Shown: positions 52,653 through 62,000 of the stretch, in pieces | Layout of the letters: each line of letters opens with the position of its first letter | How positions within the stretch are numbered: the first letter of the stretch is position 1 | Assembly (NCBI GenBank): GCA_033852175.1 | Contig: JAWSUY010000030.1 | Span: forward strand, 62,001 to 126,000 | Length of the DNA: 64,000 nucleotides | Source of the DNA: Agarilytica sp033852175 | GTDB lineage: Bacteria; Pseudomonadota; Gammaproteobacteria; Pseudomonadales; Cellvibrionaceae | Direction of reading: 5' to 3' | Made by a program: the position numbers and the translations under genes | Notes under the pieces: generated by a model | Database searches by the model: none | Told to the model about the DNA's origin: nothing | The model's input: the letters and a program-made list of their open reading frames with translations, nothing else

Positions 52653-55367
52653 TTACAACGAACGCGCCACCTCTTTAACATCAAAGACTTCGATTTGATC
52701 GCCGACTTTTACGTCGTAATTTTTAACGCCGATACCACACTCGGTACCATTACGCACATCACCAACATCATCTTTAAAGCGACGCAAGGACTCTAGCTCA
52801 CCCTCATAAATAACAATATCATCTCTCAATACACGAATAGGCTTGTTACGGTAAACCGTACCCTCTATCACCATACAGCCAGCAACCTGACCAAATTTCG
52901 GCGAACGGAACACGTCACGGACATCAGCAATACCAATAATCTCTTCGACTCGCTCAGGATCAAGCATACCGCTAAGCGCATCTCTCACTTCATCAATAAG
53001 CTGATAGATAATGCTGTAATAACGAATTTCAATGGATTCTTTTTCTGCAATCTTACGCGCAGAACCAGCAGCACGAACGTTAAAGCCAATAACAATCGCA
53101 CCTGATGTCAACGCAAGGTTAACGTCATTTTCGGTAATACCACCAACGCCGCTTGCAATAATATTCACCTGCACTTCATCATTGCCTATTTCATTCAATG
53201 CTGACTGAATCGCCTCAAGAGAACCGCGCACATCAGCTTTTAATACAACTGGCAGAATCTTAACTTCATCCTTACCAAGACCAGCAAACATGTTTTCAAG
53301 TTTTGCTACTTGTTGTCGCTGCTGACGCTCATTGCGCTCTTTCTCGCTACGGAACTGAACAACTTCGCGCGCCTTTTTCTCATCAGGCACAACAACAAAT
53401 TCGTCACCGGCATTCGGCGCAGAATCTAAACCCAGAATCTCGACCGGCATCGAAGGCCCAGCATCCGTAGTCTTCTTACCCGTTTCATCCGTCATAGCAC
53501 GAACACGACCAAAACTTTGACCAGCAAGAATAATATCGCCCGACTTCAGGTGTCCGTTTTGAACTAAAACAGTCGCAACCACACCACGCCCTTTATCAAT
53601 ACGAGCTTCGACAACCACACCGGCAGCAGGAACATCCACAGGCGCTTTGAGTTCTAATAATTCAGACTGTAACGCAACAGCTTCCAACAGCGCCTCGATA
53701 CCTTCGCCCGTGATAGCGGATACAGGAATGAATTGCGTATCGCCACCCCAATCATCAGGAATAACATCTTTAGCCGCTAATTCATTTTTAACCCGATCAG
53801 GGTCAGCAGATTCTTTATCGATCTTATTGATCGCAACAACAATCGGAACACCCGCTGCACGCGCATGCTGAACAGCTTCTTCAGTCTGGGGCATAACACC
53901 ATCGTCTGCCGCAACAACCAAAATAACAATATCCGTACATTGCGCACCACGAGCACGCATAGCAGTAAACGCCGCATGCCCAGGAGTATCAAGGAAAGTA
54001 AGTTCACCGTGGTCAGTATGCACACGATAGGCACCAATATGCTGGGTAATACCACCCGCCTCGCCATCAGTTACCTTAGCCTTACGAATATAATCAAGTA
54101 GAGACGTTTTACCGTGATCAACATGACCCATTACCGTAACGATTGGCGCCCGAGAAACCACACTCGCATCTTCTTGCGAGAATATTTCTTTCAGCTCGTC
54201 TTCCACAGCATCAGCACTAACCAATACAACGTTATGACCGAGCTCTTCAATCACAAGCTGTGCAGTGTCTCTGTCTATCGACTGATTCATTGTCGCCATC
54301 GTACCCAGCTTCATAAGCTGCTTGATAACAACGCCGGCTTTAACATTCATTTGCCCAGCAAGATCAGAAACAGTAATTTCTTCCAACAACTCAACGGTAC
54401 TAATAATCTTATCCGTCGGACGTTTAAAGCCATGCTTATTCGACACTTTAATCGAACGCTTCACATGAGTACTGCCAAGTCTTCGCTTCCTCTTAGAGGT
54501 GTGAATGACTTCATCAATCTCACTTTTATCTTCAACATAATCCAAAGCTGAAGCACCTTTCTTAGGCCCTGCAACTTTTTTAACGGCCTTTCCAGCTGTC
54601 TTTCTGTGCTTCGCTTTATCGTTGTCGCTTTCTTTATCGTCCGACTCTACGCCACCACCAGGGAGTTTCGCTTTCTTCAGATGCTTATGGCGCTCATCTT
54701 CTTTCGCAGGAGCAGCCTTATCAGGAGCAGCCTTAGCCGCAGGCTTAACATCAGCGTTACGCTTTTCAACTTTTTCTTTTCTGGCTTTCTCAGTTTTTGC
54801 TTCTTCCGATCGACGAGCCAAAATCGCTTTTTGCCGCAACTCTTCTGCATCACAGGCAAAGCTTGTACGCGTTGGAGGAGCTACTTTGACATCAGCTTTC
54901 GGCGCGTCTTCAACCGACTCATCTTCAATAGGAGCAGCAACAACCTCAGGAACCACAACTTCGACCTCGACCTCGACCTCCGGCTCAGGCACTTCAACTA
55001 CCACCGGCTCCACAACCACTTCTTCAACAGCAGAAACTTGATCATCCAAGTCTTCCTGCGGCTCAGCGGCATCACGCTTAACATAAGTACGTTTCTTTCT
55101 AACCTCAACATTCACGGTTTTCCGTGAACTGCCAGAACCCGTCTTAAGCGTAGAAGTCGTCTTACGCTTTAAGGTTATTTTTTTAGGCGATACAGCAGTA
55201 GCGCCATGGCTGGTTTTTAAAAACGACAATAACGTTTGCTTCTCTACATCAGAAACAACGTCATCAGCATTTTGATGGGACAACCCAGCCTGCTTCATTT
55301 GGGTCAAAATACGATCCACAGAAGCGCCTACTGAGGTGGCGAGTTCACTTACTGTTACATCAGCCAT
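52653..55367 (-). CDS. infB: Translation initiation factor IF-2
   Basis: A 904-residue GTPase that brings fMet-tRNA to the 30S subunit. IF2_N motif at 1-52; a long charged region (about 60-290) including an acidic Glu/Val block near 106-145 and a Lys/Glu helix region; second IF2_N motif about 320-372; G domain with G1 G-H-V-D-H-G-K-T (414-421), D-T-P-G-H (460-464) and N-K-I-D (514-517); then domains II, III and C-terminal IV that bind initiator tRNA. The acidic block is coded by repeated GAGGTC units. Cotranscribed with nusA, 70 bases upstream. Confidence 0.98.
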   Translation of the reverse strand: MADVTVSELATSVGASVDRILTQMKQAGLSHQNADDVVSDVEKQTLLSFLKTSHGATAVSPKKITLKRKTTSTLKTGSGSSRKTVNVEVRKKRTYVKRDAAEPQEDLDDQVSAVEEVVVEPVVVEVPEPEVEVEVEVVVPEVVAAPIEDESVEDAPKADVKVAPPTRTSFACDAEELRQKAILARRSEEAKTEKARKEKVEKRNADVKPAAKAAPDKAAPAKEDERHKHLKKAKLPGGGVESDDKESDNDKAKHRKTAGKAVKKVAGPKKGASALDYVEDKSEIDEVIHTSKRKRRLGSTHVKRSIKVSNKHGFKRPTDKIISTVELLEEITVSDLAGQMNVKAGVVIKQLMKLGTMATMNQSIDRDTAQLVIEELGHNVVLVSADAVEDELKEIFSQEDASVVSRAPIVTVMGHVDHGKTSLLDYIRKAKVTDGEAGGITQHIGAYRVHTDHGELTFLDTPGHAAFTAMRARGAQCTDIVILVVAADDGVMPQTEEAVQHARAAGVPIVVAINKIDKESADPDRVKNELAAKDVIPDDWGGDTQFIPVSAITGEGIEALLEAVALQSELLELKAPVDVPAAGVVVEARIDKGRGVVATVLVQNGHLKSGDIILAGQSFGRVRAMTDETGKKTTDAGPSMPVEILGLDSAPNAGDEFVVVPDEKKAREVVQFRSEKERNERQQRQQVAKLENMFAGLGKDEVKILPVVLKADVRGSLEAIQSALNEIGNDEVQVNIIASGVGGITENDVNLALTSGAIVIGFNVRAAGSARKIAEKESIEIRYYSIIYQLIDEVRDALSGMLDPERVEEIIGIADVRDVFRSPKFGQVAGCMVIEGTVYRNKPIRVLRDDIVIYEGELESLRRFKDDVGDVRNGTECGIGVKNYDVKVGDQIEVFDVKEVARSL

Positions 55368-55437
55368 AATTTATTCAGGTTCCCGAAAGATAACTTTCTA
55401 TTTTCTAACTCTTAATCTTAATTTACACGCTCATGAT

Positions 55438-56925
55438 TTATTCTTCTGCAAACCATGGTTCACGCGCTTTCAATATCAGCACACCGGCACGCTCTGTATC
55501 CATACCGTCCACTTCCATCAACTCATCGACAGATTGCTCTGCAAGATCTTCCATAGAACAAATGCCGCGAGCGGCCATAAGATTGGCCAAGGCATCGTCC
55601 ATACCTTCCATTGTCAGCAAGTCTTCTTGAGGAGTCGTGTCGCCTGCAGATTCTTCCTTCGCTAAAGCCTGAGTAAGCAACGCATCTTTCGCTCGGCTAC
55701 GTAACTCATTGGCAATATCCTCATCAAAACCTTCGATTGCCAAAAATTCCTCCATAGGAACATAAGCAACCTCTTCCAAGGTTGTGAAACCCTCATCAAC
55801 CAACACACCCGCAGTATCTTCATCGACATCCAAGTGCTCAATAAACACGTCGATAGAACTACCCGCTTCAGTTTCCTGCTTAGCGTTCCAGTCATCAATA
55901 CTCATGACGCTGATCTGCCAACCCGTAAGCTCAGATGCTAAACGTACATTTTGACCGCCGCGACCAATCGCCTGGGCCAAGTTATCGGGGTCGACAGCCA
56001 AATCCATAGAATTTGTTTCTTCATCAACCACAATAGATTCAATTTCGGCTGGCGCCATCGCATTAATAACGTATTGAGCAGGATTATCATCCCACAACAC
56101 AATATCAATTCGCTCATTACCCAGCTCATTCGAAACTGCCTGAACACGAGATCCGCGCATACCAACACATGCGCCAACAGGATCCATACGCCCATCATTC
56201 GTAGAGACAGAGATTTTTGCACGCGAACCAGGGTCCCGTGCAGAACCTCTTAAGACAATAACCTCTTCCGAAATCTCAGGAACTTCGATTTTAAACAACT
56301 CAACCAACATTTCAGGACAAGAGCGACTTAAAAATAACTGAGGGCCACGCGTCTCAGGCCGAACATCAACCAACAATGCACGAACCCGATCATTCATACG
56401 AAACACTTCACGACCAACTAACTCTTCGCGAGGCAACAAAGCTTCTGTATTACCACCAAGATCAACAATAATGTTATCTCGCGTGACTTTTTTAACCGTG
56501 GCAGAAATTAACTCACCAATTCGGTCCTTATACTGCTCAACAACCTGAGCACGCTCAGCTTCACGAACTTTCTGAACAATAACCTGCTTCGCTGTTTGCG
56601 CCGCTATTCGGCAAAAATCAACATTGTCCACAGTCTCTTCGTGAACATCGCCAACATTAAGGCTTGCATCAACTTCGGCAGCTTCTTCAGTTGTAAACTG
56701 CGTACCAAGCTCAGCCAAGACATCATCAGCCATCACTTCCCAGCGACGAGTCGTTGTATAGTCGCCCGTTTCACGATCAATAGAGACCTGAATGTTAGCA
56801 TCTTCGTCGTAGCGTTTTTTCGCAGCAGTGGCCAAAGCCACTTCAATCGCCTGAAAAATAACTTCCCGGTCGACACCTTTCTCATTCGAAACAGCATCTG
56901 CGACCAGTAATATCTCTTTTTTCAT
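55438..56925 (-). CDS. nusA: Transcription termination/antitermination protein NusA
   Basis: 495 residues. N-terminal RNA-polymerase-binding domain (about 1-125), S1 domain (about 135-200), two KH domains (about 225-345; G-A-C-V-G-M-R-G-S-R-V-Q and Q-A-I-G-R-G-G-Q-N-V-R), and two C-terminal acidic repeat domains (about 365-490) of the kind that contact the alpha subunit and N protein in E. coli. It controls pausing, termination and rRNA antitermination. 16 bases after rimP in the conserved operon. Confidence 0.98.
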   Translation of the reverse strand: MKKEILLVADAVSNEKGVDREVIFQAIEVALATAAKKRYDEDANIQVSIDRETGDYTTTRRWEVMADDVLAELGTQFTTEEAAEVDASLNVGDVHEETVDNVDFCRIAAQTAKQVIVQKVREAERAQVVEQYKDRIGELISATVKKVTRDNIIVDLGGNTEALLPREELVGREVFRMNDRVRALLVDVRPETRGPQLFLSRSCPEMLVELFKIEVPEISEEVIVLRGSARDPGSRAKISVSTNDGRMDPVGACVGMRGSRVQAVSNELGNERIDIVLWDDNPAQYVINAMAPAEIESIVVDEETNSMDLAVDPDNLAQAIGRGGQNVRLASELTGWQISVMSIDDWNAKQETEAGSSIDVFIEHLDVDEDTAGVLVDEGFTTLEEVAYVPMEEFLAIEGFDEDIANELRSRAKDALLTQALAKEESAGDTTPQEDLLTMEGMDDALANLMAARGICSMEDLAEQSVDELMEVDGMDTERAGVLILKAREPWFAEE

Positions 56926-56941
56926 TGGTTGCCTCTAAATC

Positions 56942-57397
56942 CTAAAACGTGGGAACAACATTTGCCCGATCAATCAATTCGTAAGGAAGAATGTATTCCT
57001 CATTATCCACCTCTAAAATAACCTCATCACCCTCAATCCCTTTGAGAAGGCCAGAAAACTTTTTACGCCCTTCAAAAGCCATGCGCAACTTAATATCGAC
57101 ACGCTGACCAACAAACTCTTTATATTGCACCAACTTAAATAGACGACAATCCATTCCAGGAGAAGACACTTCCAAGGTGTATTCAGAACGAATCGGATCC
57201 TCTACATCCAAGATGCTCGCCACCTGGCGACTCACCGCTTCGCAATCCACGATCAATATTCCATCTTTTTTGTCGATGTAAATCCGCAACAAGGTCTGCT
57301 TACCTTGAACAAAATACTCCAAACCCCAAAGCTCACAACCCAACGCACTTACCGCGGGCTCAATAATGTTCTCAAGTTCAGTCTGTATGCCTGCCAT
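56942..57397 (-). CDS. rimP: Ribosome maturation factor RimP
   Basis: A 151-residue two-domain protein needed for 30S assembly. The N-terminal alpha/beta domain includes G-C-E-L-W-G-L-E-Y, L-R-I-Y-I-D-K-x-D-G and C-E-A-V-S-R-Q-V. The C-terminal SH3-like domain starts near residue 90 with E-V-S-S-P-G-M-D and ends with L-P-Y-E-L-I-D-R-A. First gene of the rimP-nusA-infB-rbfA-truB-rpsO-pnp operon. A terminator-like hairpin lies 16 bases upstream of its ATG, suggesting attenuation. Confidence 0.97.
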   Translation of the reverse strand: MAGIQTELENIIEPAVSALGCELWGLEYFVQGKQTLLRIYIDKKDGILIVDCEAVSRQVASILDVEDPIRSEYTLEVSSPGMDCRLFKLVQYKEFVGQRVDIKLRMAFEGRKKFSGLLKGIEGDEVILEVDNEEYILPYELIDRANVVPTF

Positions 57398-57412
57398 TAA
57401 ATCTCACCAGAA

Positions 57413-57440
57413 ACAAAAAATGGGCTCAAAGCCCATTTCA
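57413..57440 (-). promoter_or_regulatory. rimP leader terminator/attenuator hairpin
   Basis: On the minus strand AATGGGC / GCCCATT form a 7-base-pair stem with a 5-base loop, followed by TTTTTT and, 16 bases later, the rimP ATG. A terminator this close to a start codon is the arrangement of the described gammaproteobacterial rimP-leader motif (predicted transcription attenuator). From sequence alone I cannot show the competing antiterminator. Confidence 0.7.
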
Positions 57441-57509
57441 CACACCGCCCTAGCGATGATGCAAGAAGCTCAAGACCCAAACTGAATGGAATCTTAACCC
57501 TCAGATACT

Positions 57510-57529
57510 AAAAAACCCCAAACCGGGGT
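57510..57529 (-). terminator. Intrinsic terminator upstream of the rimP leader
   Basis: A 5-base-pair stem ACCCC / GGGGT with a 5-base loop, followed on the minus strand by TTTTTT. It lies about 110 bases upstream of rimP. In intact relatives this place follows the tRNA-fMet gene, so it may be the old tRNA terminator or part of a double attenuator. Confidence 0.7.
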
Positions 57530-57732
57530 CAATCGTTACGCAAATACAAACAAGCAAGCGCAACACTACGCTGACCGTATGATATACCAAATCGCACAAA
57601 GGATGAAGTTCGCTAGCGACACTGAGCAAGATAATTTATTAGCTCAATCTAGCTCATAGCGGGATAATGAACTATCCGCGCCAATATCATAAGGCTACGA
57701 TTAAATCAGGCCGATCTAACCACCTTCGACAG

Positions 57733-57757
57733 CTAAATTCAAAAGCTGAATTTAGCG
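57733..57757. repeat. Ten-base inverted repeat
   Basis: Perfect arms GCTAAATTCA and TGAATTTAGC around a 5-base loop AAAGC. No T-run follows in either direction. Function unknown; it lies between the decayed tRNA-fMet and the rimP leader. Confidence 0.6.
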
Positions 57758-57797
57758 CCTAAGCCCCCATTTAAAAAACAAGAACTTTCTGAATAAT

Positions 57798-57870
57798 TGG
57801 TAGCGGGGGCTGGATTTGGACTGAACAGACTTTTTATAGCCCGCAATATCACCACCGAAAACCAGACGTT
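57798..57870 (-). pseudogene. Decayed tRNA-fMet (metY-like) gene
   Basis: Reading the plus strand as the complement, 57798-57818 corresponds to the acceptor and T-arm of bacterial initiator tRNA (TGGTAGCGGGGG then CTGGATTTG), with one mismatch soon after. The next 45 bases still resemble the anticodon and D-arm complement (GACTTTT, TATAGCCCG for TTATGAGCCCG, TATCACC for GCTACC), but with several deletions, including one in the anticodon. It cannot fold as a tRNA. In E. coli and many relatives metY sits at exactly this place before rimP. The alignment was done by eye. Confidence 0.55.
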
Positions 57871-58019
57871 ACTTTCAAACTCTGAGGGAGCCCGTCCTGA
57901 TTAGGGCGCGGATTGTAACAGCACCAACCTCCGAAGTTCAATATAAATCAAGCCAACTCAATAAATTCTGCGGTAATCCAATCATACTCAGGGTTCACGA
58001 TGGCCACATGAAAGCAAAA

Positions 58020-58050
58020 AAAAGCACCTATAGCTCATATAAGTGCTTTT
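58020..58050 (-). terminator. Intrinsic terminator after the tRNA-Leu remnant
   Basis: AAAAGCAC(C)TATA / TATA(A)GTGCTTTT form a long stem with a short loop, followed on the minus strand by a T-rich run. It is five bases from the CCA end of the tRNA-Leu fragment, as expected for the original tRNA terminator. Confidence 0.75.
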
Positions 58051-58055
58051 TAATA

Positions 58056-58080
58056 TGGTGCCCAAGGCCGGACTTGAACT
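58056..58080 (-). other. 3' end of tRNA-Leu; probable attachment site of an integrated element
   Basis: The complement of TGGTGCCCAAGGCCGGACTT followed by GAACT is the 3' acceptor strand and T-arm of a tRNA-Leu ending in CCA. The match stops within the T-loop; nothing upstream (58081 on) resembles the anticodon, variable or D arms. A 3' fragment beginning at the T-loop is what site-specific tyrosine recombinases leave at the far end of an element inserted in a tRNA gene. In E. coli leuU occupies the same relative place (secG - leuU - metY - rimP). Confidence 0.7.
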
Positions 58081-58473
58081 ATGTAACTTTTCTCTTTTAT
58101 TTCAATGACTTATTTTTGTTATACGTAATTTTTGGGTAGTTCCAAAAGTTTGCACACGAGCTTTGATTCTACGCTACGAGTTACAGCGCAAGAGCAATCT
58201 AACGAGCCAGCCCCTTGTATGCAATGGCACCTGACTATCTTACAGGGGTTCTCCTAGGCCGCCCCGCTTACATGAGCGTCCGTAACCATAAAACATCCGC
58301 GATTCCTTTATGACATCTGCCCACCAATATTAGCTATCGACTAAAGACTAGAAAAAGCATGGTCGCGGGTTGTTCGAAACCCCTAATTTAGCTTAAATTA
58401 GGAATTCGCCATAGACAGGATCGACCATATATGTCTTGGTTATTCCGCTACAGACTGTCTTGGTTATTTCATT
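58081..58473. other. Non-coding end of the putative element (393 bases)
   Basis: An AT-rich stretch directly abuts the tRNA-Leu fragment (58081-58135), typical of the arm region of an attachment site. No gene of length is seen. A 13-base direct repeat near the right end (58432-58468) is listed separately. The DNA looks unlike the rimP operon in composition. Confidence 0.45.
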
Positions 58474-58475
58474 AA
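58431..58475 (+). repeat. 13-base direct repeat within a 14-codon micro-ORF
   Basis: TGTCTTGGTTATT occurs at 58432-58444 and 58456-58468. The plus strand reads as a short frame ATG to TAA encoding MSWLFRYRLSWLFH, in which SWLF is repeated. There is an AGGA 11 bases before the ATG, too far for a good ribosome-binding site. It may be a duplicated binding site rather than a gene. Confidence 0.4.
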
Positions 58476-58497
58476 AAAGCCCGCGAATGCGGGCTTC
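58474..58497 (-). terminator. Intrinsic terminator of the RHS / immunity unit
   Basis: AAGCCCGC / GCGGGCTT stem with a GAAT/ATTC loop, followed on the minus strand by TTTTTAAT. It begins four bases after the immunity gene stop at 58501, a compact and strong end for the transcript. Confidence 0.9.
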
Positions 58498-58500
58498 ATA

Positions 58501-59031
58501 TTAAACAAAATCAATCTCTTTTAGCTTATCCTGAAGCCAGTGAACACCATCTCCTTTTGGGTTCCTACTTATAAGGTCCTTCAAACTATCAGCTCTAGGA
58601 GCAATAGCCAGACACTCCAATGCAACAGCGATAGCTTCTTGTGCTCCACGCTCTTCTGGCACACTTATTTCAGAGTTTGAAAGAGTCTGATCATAAAGTT
58701 TCAACAACAACTTCCAAAGCTCTTCGTCATTAGAAAGGTCAGAAACTGCCAATGACCGTACTAATCCAGCTAGGATTTTGGGGTGATGCTCAACCTTTAA
58801 ATGACTTATCAAAATAGGCACTGCACCTAAATAATCATTATCAGAATTTACAAAATCCCAAACCGATTTAACTCGATAACCAGCTAAATTTAGCTCAGAA
58901 ACTAACTCGTTTTCATCTTCAGCACAAATACTTTCCAAACTAGCATTTTTTTCATCTTGTTCTTTTTTCTTATCAAGATACTTTTTATTGCTTGCCAATT
59001 CAGCCATCAGCTCAGCAGCCGTCTTGCCCAT
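58501..59031 (-). CDS. Putative immunity protein, all-helical HEAT-like
   Basis: 176 residues, no signal peptide, acidic overall. Residues 1-35 form a Lys/Glu-rich helix; about 50-170 contain helix pairs of HEAT-like type (V-K-S-V-W-D-F-V-N, A-V-P-I-L-I-S-H-L-K, K-I-L-A-G-L-V-R-S-L-A-V, E-L-W-K-L-L-L-K-L-Y, A-I-A-V-A-L-E-C-L-A). It starts one base after the RHS toxin stop, and its GGAG ribosome-binding site lies inside the last toxin codons, so toxin and antidote are translationally coupled. Position is the main evidence for an immunity role; the family is not recognised. Presumably it binds the RHS nuclease tip in the cytoplasm. Confidence 0.75.
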   Translation of the reverse strand: MGKTAAELMAELASNKKYLDKKKEQDEKNASLESICAEDENELVSELNLAGYRVKSVWDFVNSDNDYLGAVPILISHLKVEHHPKILAGLVRSLAVSDLSNDEELWKLLLKLYDQTLSNSEISVPEERGAQEAIAVALECLAIAPRADSLKDLISRNPKGDGVHWLQDKLKEIDFV

Positions 59032-59032
59032 A

Positions 59033-62000
59033 CTATTTTGCTCCAGGGATGAACTTTAAATTAATAACACCGTTTTCTATCGCTTGGGAGAGCGGGCCAC
59101 TTAATTTCGTTGACGGCCTTACATACAAGTCATATTTCAAACCTTGTTGTTTTGCGATATCAGCAAAATCCCTCAACTGCTTCGTGTAGCTCAATGATTT
59201 CACATTCTTAACTTCAGAAAGTGTGGTACTGGTAACACCATCAGGAATTCTATTCCTACCATTAATTGAGAACTTTTGCTTCTTACCAATGTCATAGGCA
59301 GCACTAACAGCATCTTCGCCTGCACGACCTATTTGGCCTGCTGTCTTCCCCCTCCCAAACCACTTAAACAATTTTACAGACTTTAACCACCCCCCAAGCA
59401 AATTTAACGGATCAGATGGATCCGAAATAAACGACCCCACCCCAACAGCCCAAGAACAAATAACAGGACAAGCAACTGCCCCCGCCCCTAATGTAACAAT
59501 TATTGACGAAGCGGGACTAATCGTCATATCTACAGCAAACGGCTCAGGACTAGACGCCCCATCTATAGTGTAATAAAGAGCCTGCACCTCCATAATATTA
59601 CCAATATCTTGGCCAATCACATCACCATCATAAATTATTGGATCCGACTCATATCCACTAGGATCAACAAAACTCAACGGATTATTAAATACATAAGAAT
59701 AACGATTATAACTCTGAGTATTATTCGGCGCCTGCACCAAAGGGTCTGGCGTCAAAAACCGCCCTATCACAGGATCATACACACGACCATTCATATGAAT
59801 AAGCCCAACCCCATCGATGTGCTCATGATCGGTAAACCCACGACTACTATCAGGCACGTAACTCTCACCTAACTCACTACCAGACCAATCTTGAGACAAA
59901 CGCTCACCCCAAGGGCTGAACCCCATCCATTCTGAAGTCGTACTGATGAAGCTAATATTCTCGCCAGTTTCGGCAACAATAGAGCTGAGGTGATCACGAT
60001 GCAAATAAACGAAGTAATCATCATTGATCAAACCAGTTTCAATCACATAACGCGCATAGTCACCAATATAATGAATATGCTGTGTGTCGTCATTCGATCG
60101 ATTGATTTCGTAAAAACCCAGACCAATGTATGTCGTATCTTTGCCATTACTGTCTTTACGAGCGATACGGTTTTTATTCGCGTCATAGGTAAACGAAGCC
60201 CAGTTATTACCCTTAGAGAAATAGGAAGGCTTACCAAAAGCAGTATATGAAATCGAACGTCCGCCGCCCGACAACATTTGTCCAGCATCATCATATTCGT
60301 AATTAGACCCATCATAACGAGACACTGCATGTGGACGGCCAGAAGCGTAAGCGTAGTCACTGACGCCATCTTTGCTTCGTATATTACCCAAAACGTCGTA
60401 AGTAAAATCCGTATCGGATTCGCTACAGGAGCCAATACGAGCCGCCTTAATACGATTCATACTATCGTAACAAAATGATTCCGTGATACCAAATTTATGA
60501 TCAATTCGATAATTTAGATTCCCTAAGGACGAAAAATCGTACTCATGATCTTGAACGGTATAGCCATCGCCATTTACACGAGCGTTGATAGTTTCGATAG
60601 CGCCAGTATTCGGATCAAAAGTCTGGTCTGAAACAACCGAATTTCCGTATTCAAACTGCGTAAAATTACCACGAGCATCCATGGTATTGGACCGCCACAA
60701 CAACGAGCCATCAAGCTTTTCTGTTCGGTTCAAATATCCGTACGCATTATATTCGTTTTGGTACGTGAACCCAGTTGGATATGTTAGGCCTTTAATTCGC
60801 TGAAAATTATCATAGTGCGTATGCGTTACATAAGAAACGCCATCAATCGTTACAGTAACGTCTTCTTGCAAACTCAATGACGTAAATGAATATTCCTCAT
60901 TGTAGATACCACCATCAGAATCGAAACCCCGAAGCGAACCAAGCATCCCCAATCCATGTAACTTATTATCAAATACCCACTGGTGAGTTTGAGCCGAAGT
61001 CGTATCCGCATCATCCGTTCGACTTACAACACGATCAAGCTCATCATAACTGTAACGAGTGACCGTACCGTTCGCATCGATTTCTTTAGCAACTAAACCA
61101 AGAGGGTTAAGCGTATAAGACATGAAGCCCGCATCTGGATCATCAAGGCTTGTACGGCGTCCAAGCAAGTCATAGCCAATAGAAACTTGCGTTGAATCAT
61201 CTTCATTAACTGTCGTAGTTGTTAGGTCGCCAAAATGATTATACTCATACGTTAATTTTGTTTCAGCAGCATCTTCGGCCTCAACATCCCAGCCAGCCAT
61301 ATTTACCGTCACTTTACGGGACTGTCCGTCACGATTAGTGATTGTTTTTTTCAGACCAGCATAAATAATATTCGACGAGCTAGAGTCAGCAAATGTGGTA
61401 GAAGTATTACGACCCAGCAAATCATAGACAAATGCTGTTTCCGCCGCAGTTTCCGAAGCAAAGAAAGGCGCTGAACTTGCAGTAACCCGTCCCACCAAAT
61501 CATAGGTTTTATACGTATATATAAATTCGCCATCAATACTTTTAGTTCGAGAACCAACCTCTCGATCGAAGACATCAAAATAAACCCGAGAAGCCGCTTG
61601 CCCCGTTGTTTTTGTCGTCACGTAATAGAAGGCGGAATCGTTATAAGAAAAGCAGCTATCACATAACTTATATTGATAAGACGTCGTAATATCACCCGGC
61701 GCGAGCGCACTAACTACACGGCCATAATTGTCAAAATCAAACGTGGTTTCGAGATTATTTAAAGATATCGAGGAAACAATATTCCCAAACTTAGGTTCCA
61801 CTTTAGACGTTACGTCTTGCTGAAGCGGGTTCGTAATAACTGTTGTCAATTCGGCATTTTCTGAATAGCTTTCACTCAGAGCGCTGATTCGTGAACCTCC
61901 GTAATCTAAACCATCATTCGCCTCTGACAGCCATGATTGAGTCGTAGAGCTTCGTGTTCCAAACGCATTGTAGTCATATGTTGTCGCTAAACGTAAATCT

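Noticed and set aside
54955..54985. GAGGTC hexamer repeat in infB as a variable repeat
   Set aside because: Only about three imperfect copies inside a naturally acidic linker; no sign of function beyond coding Glu-Val.
54606..55127. Long plus-strand frames antisense to infB
   Set aside because: Arise from the Glu/Lys/Val/Ala codon bias of the charged IF-2 linker; no independent start signals or protein similarity.
58363..58385. GGGTT - TTCGA - AACCC resembling a tRNA T-arm on the plus strand
   Set aside because: Loop is six rather than seven bases and no acceptor or anticodon arm fits around it.
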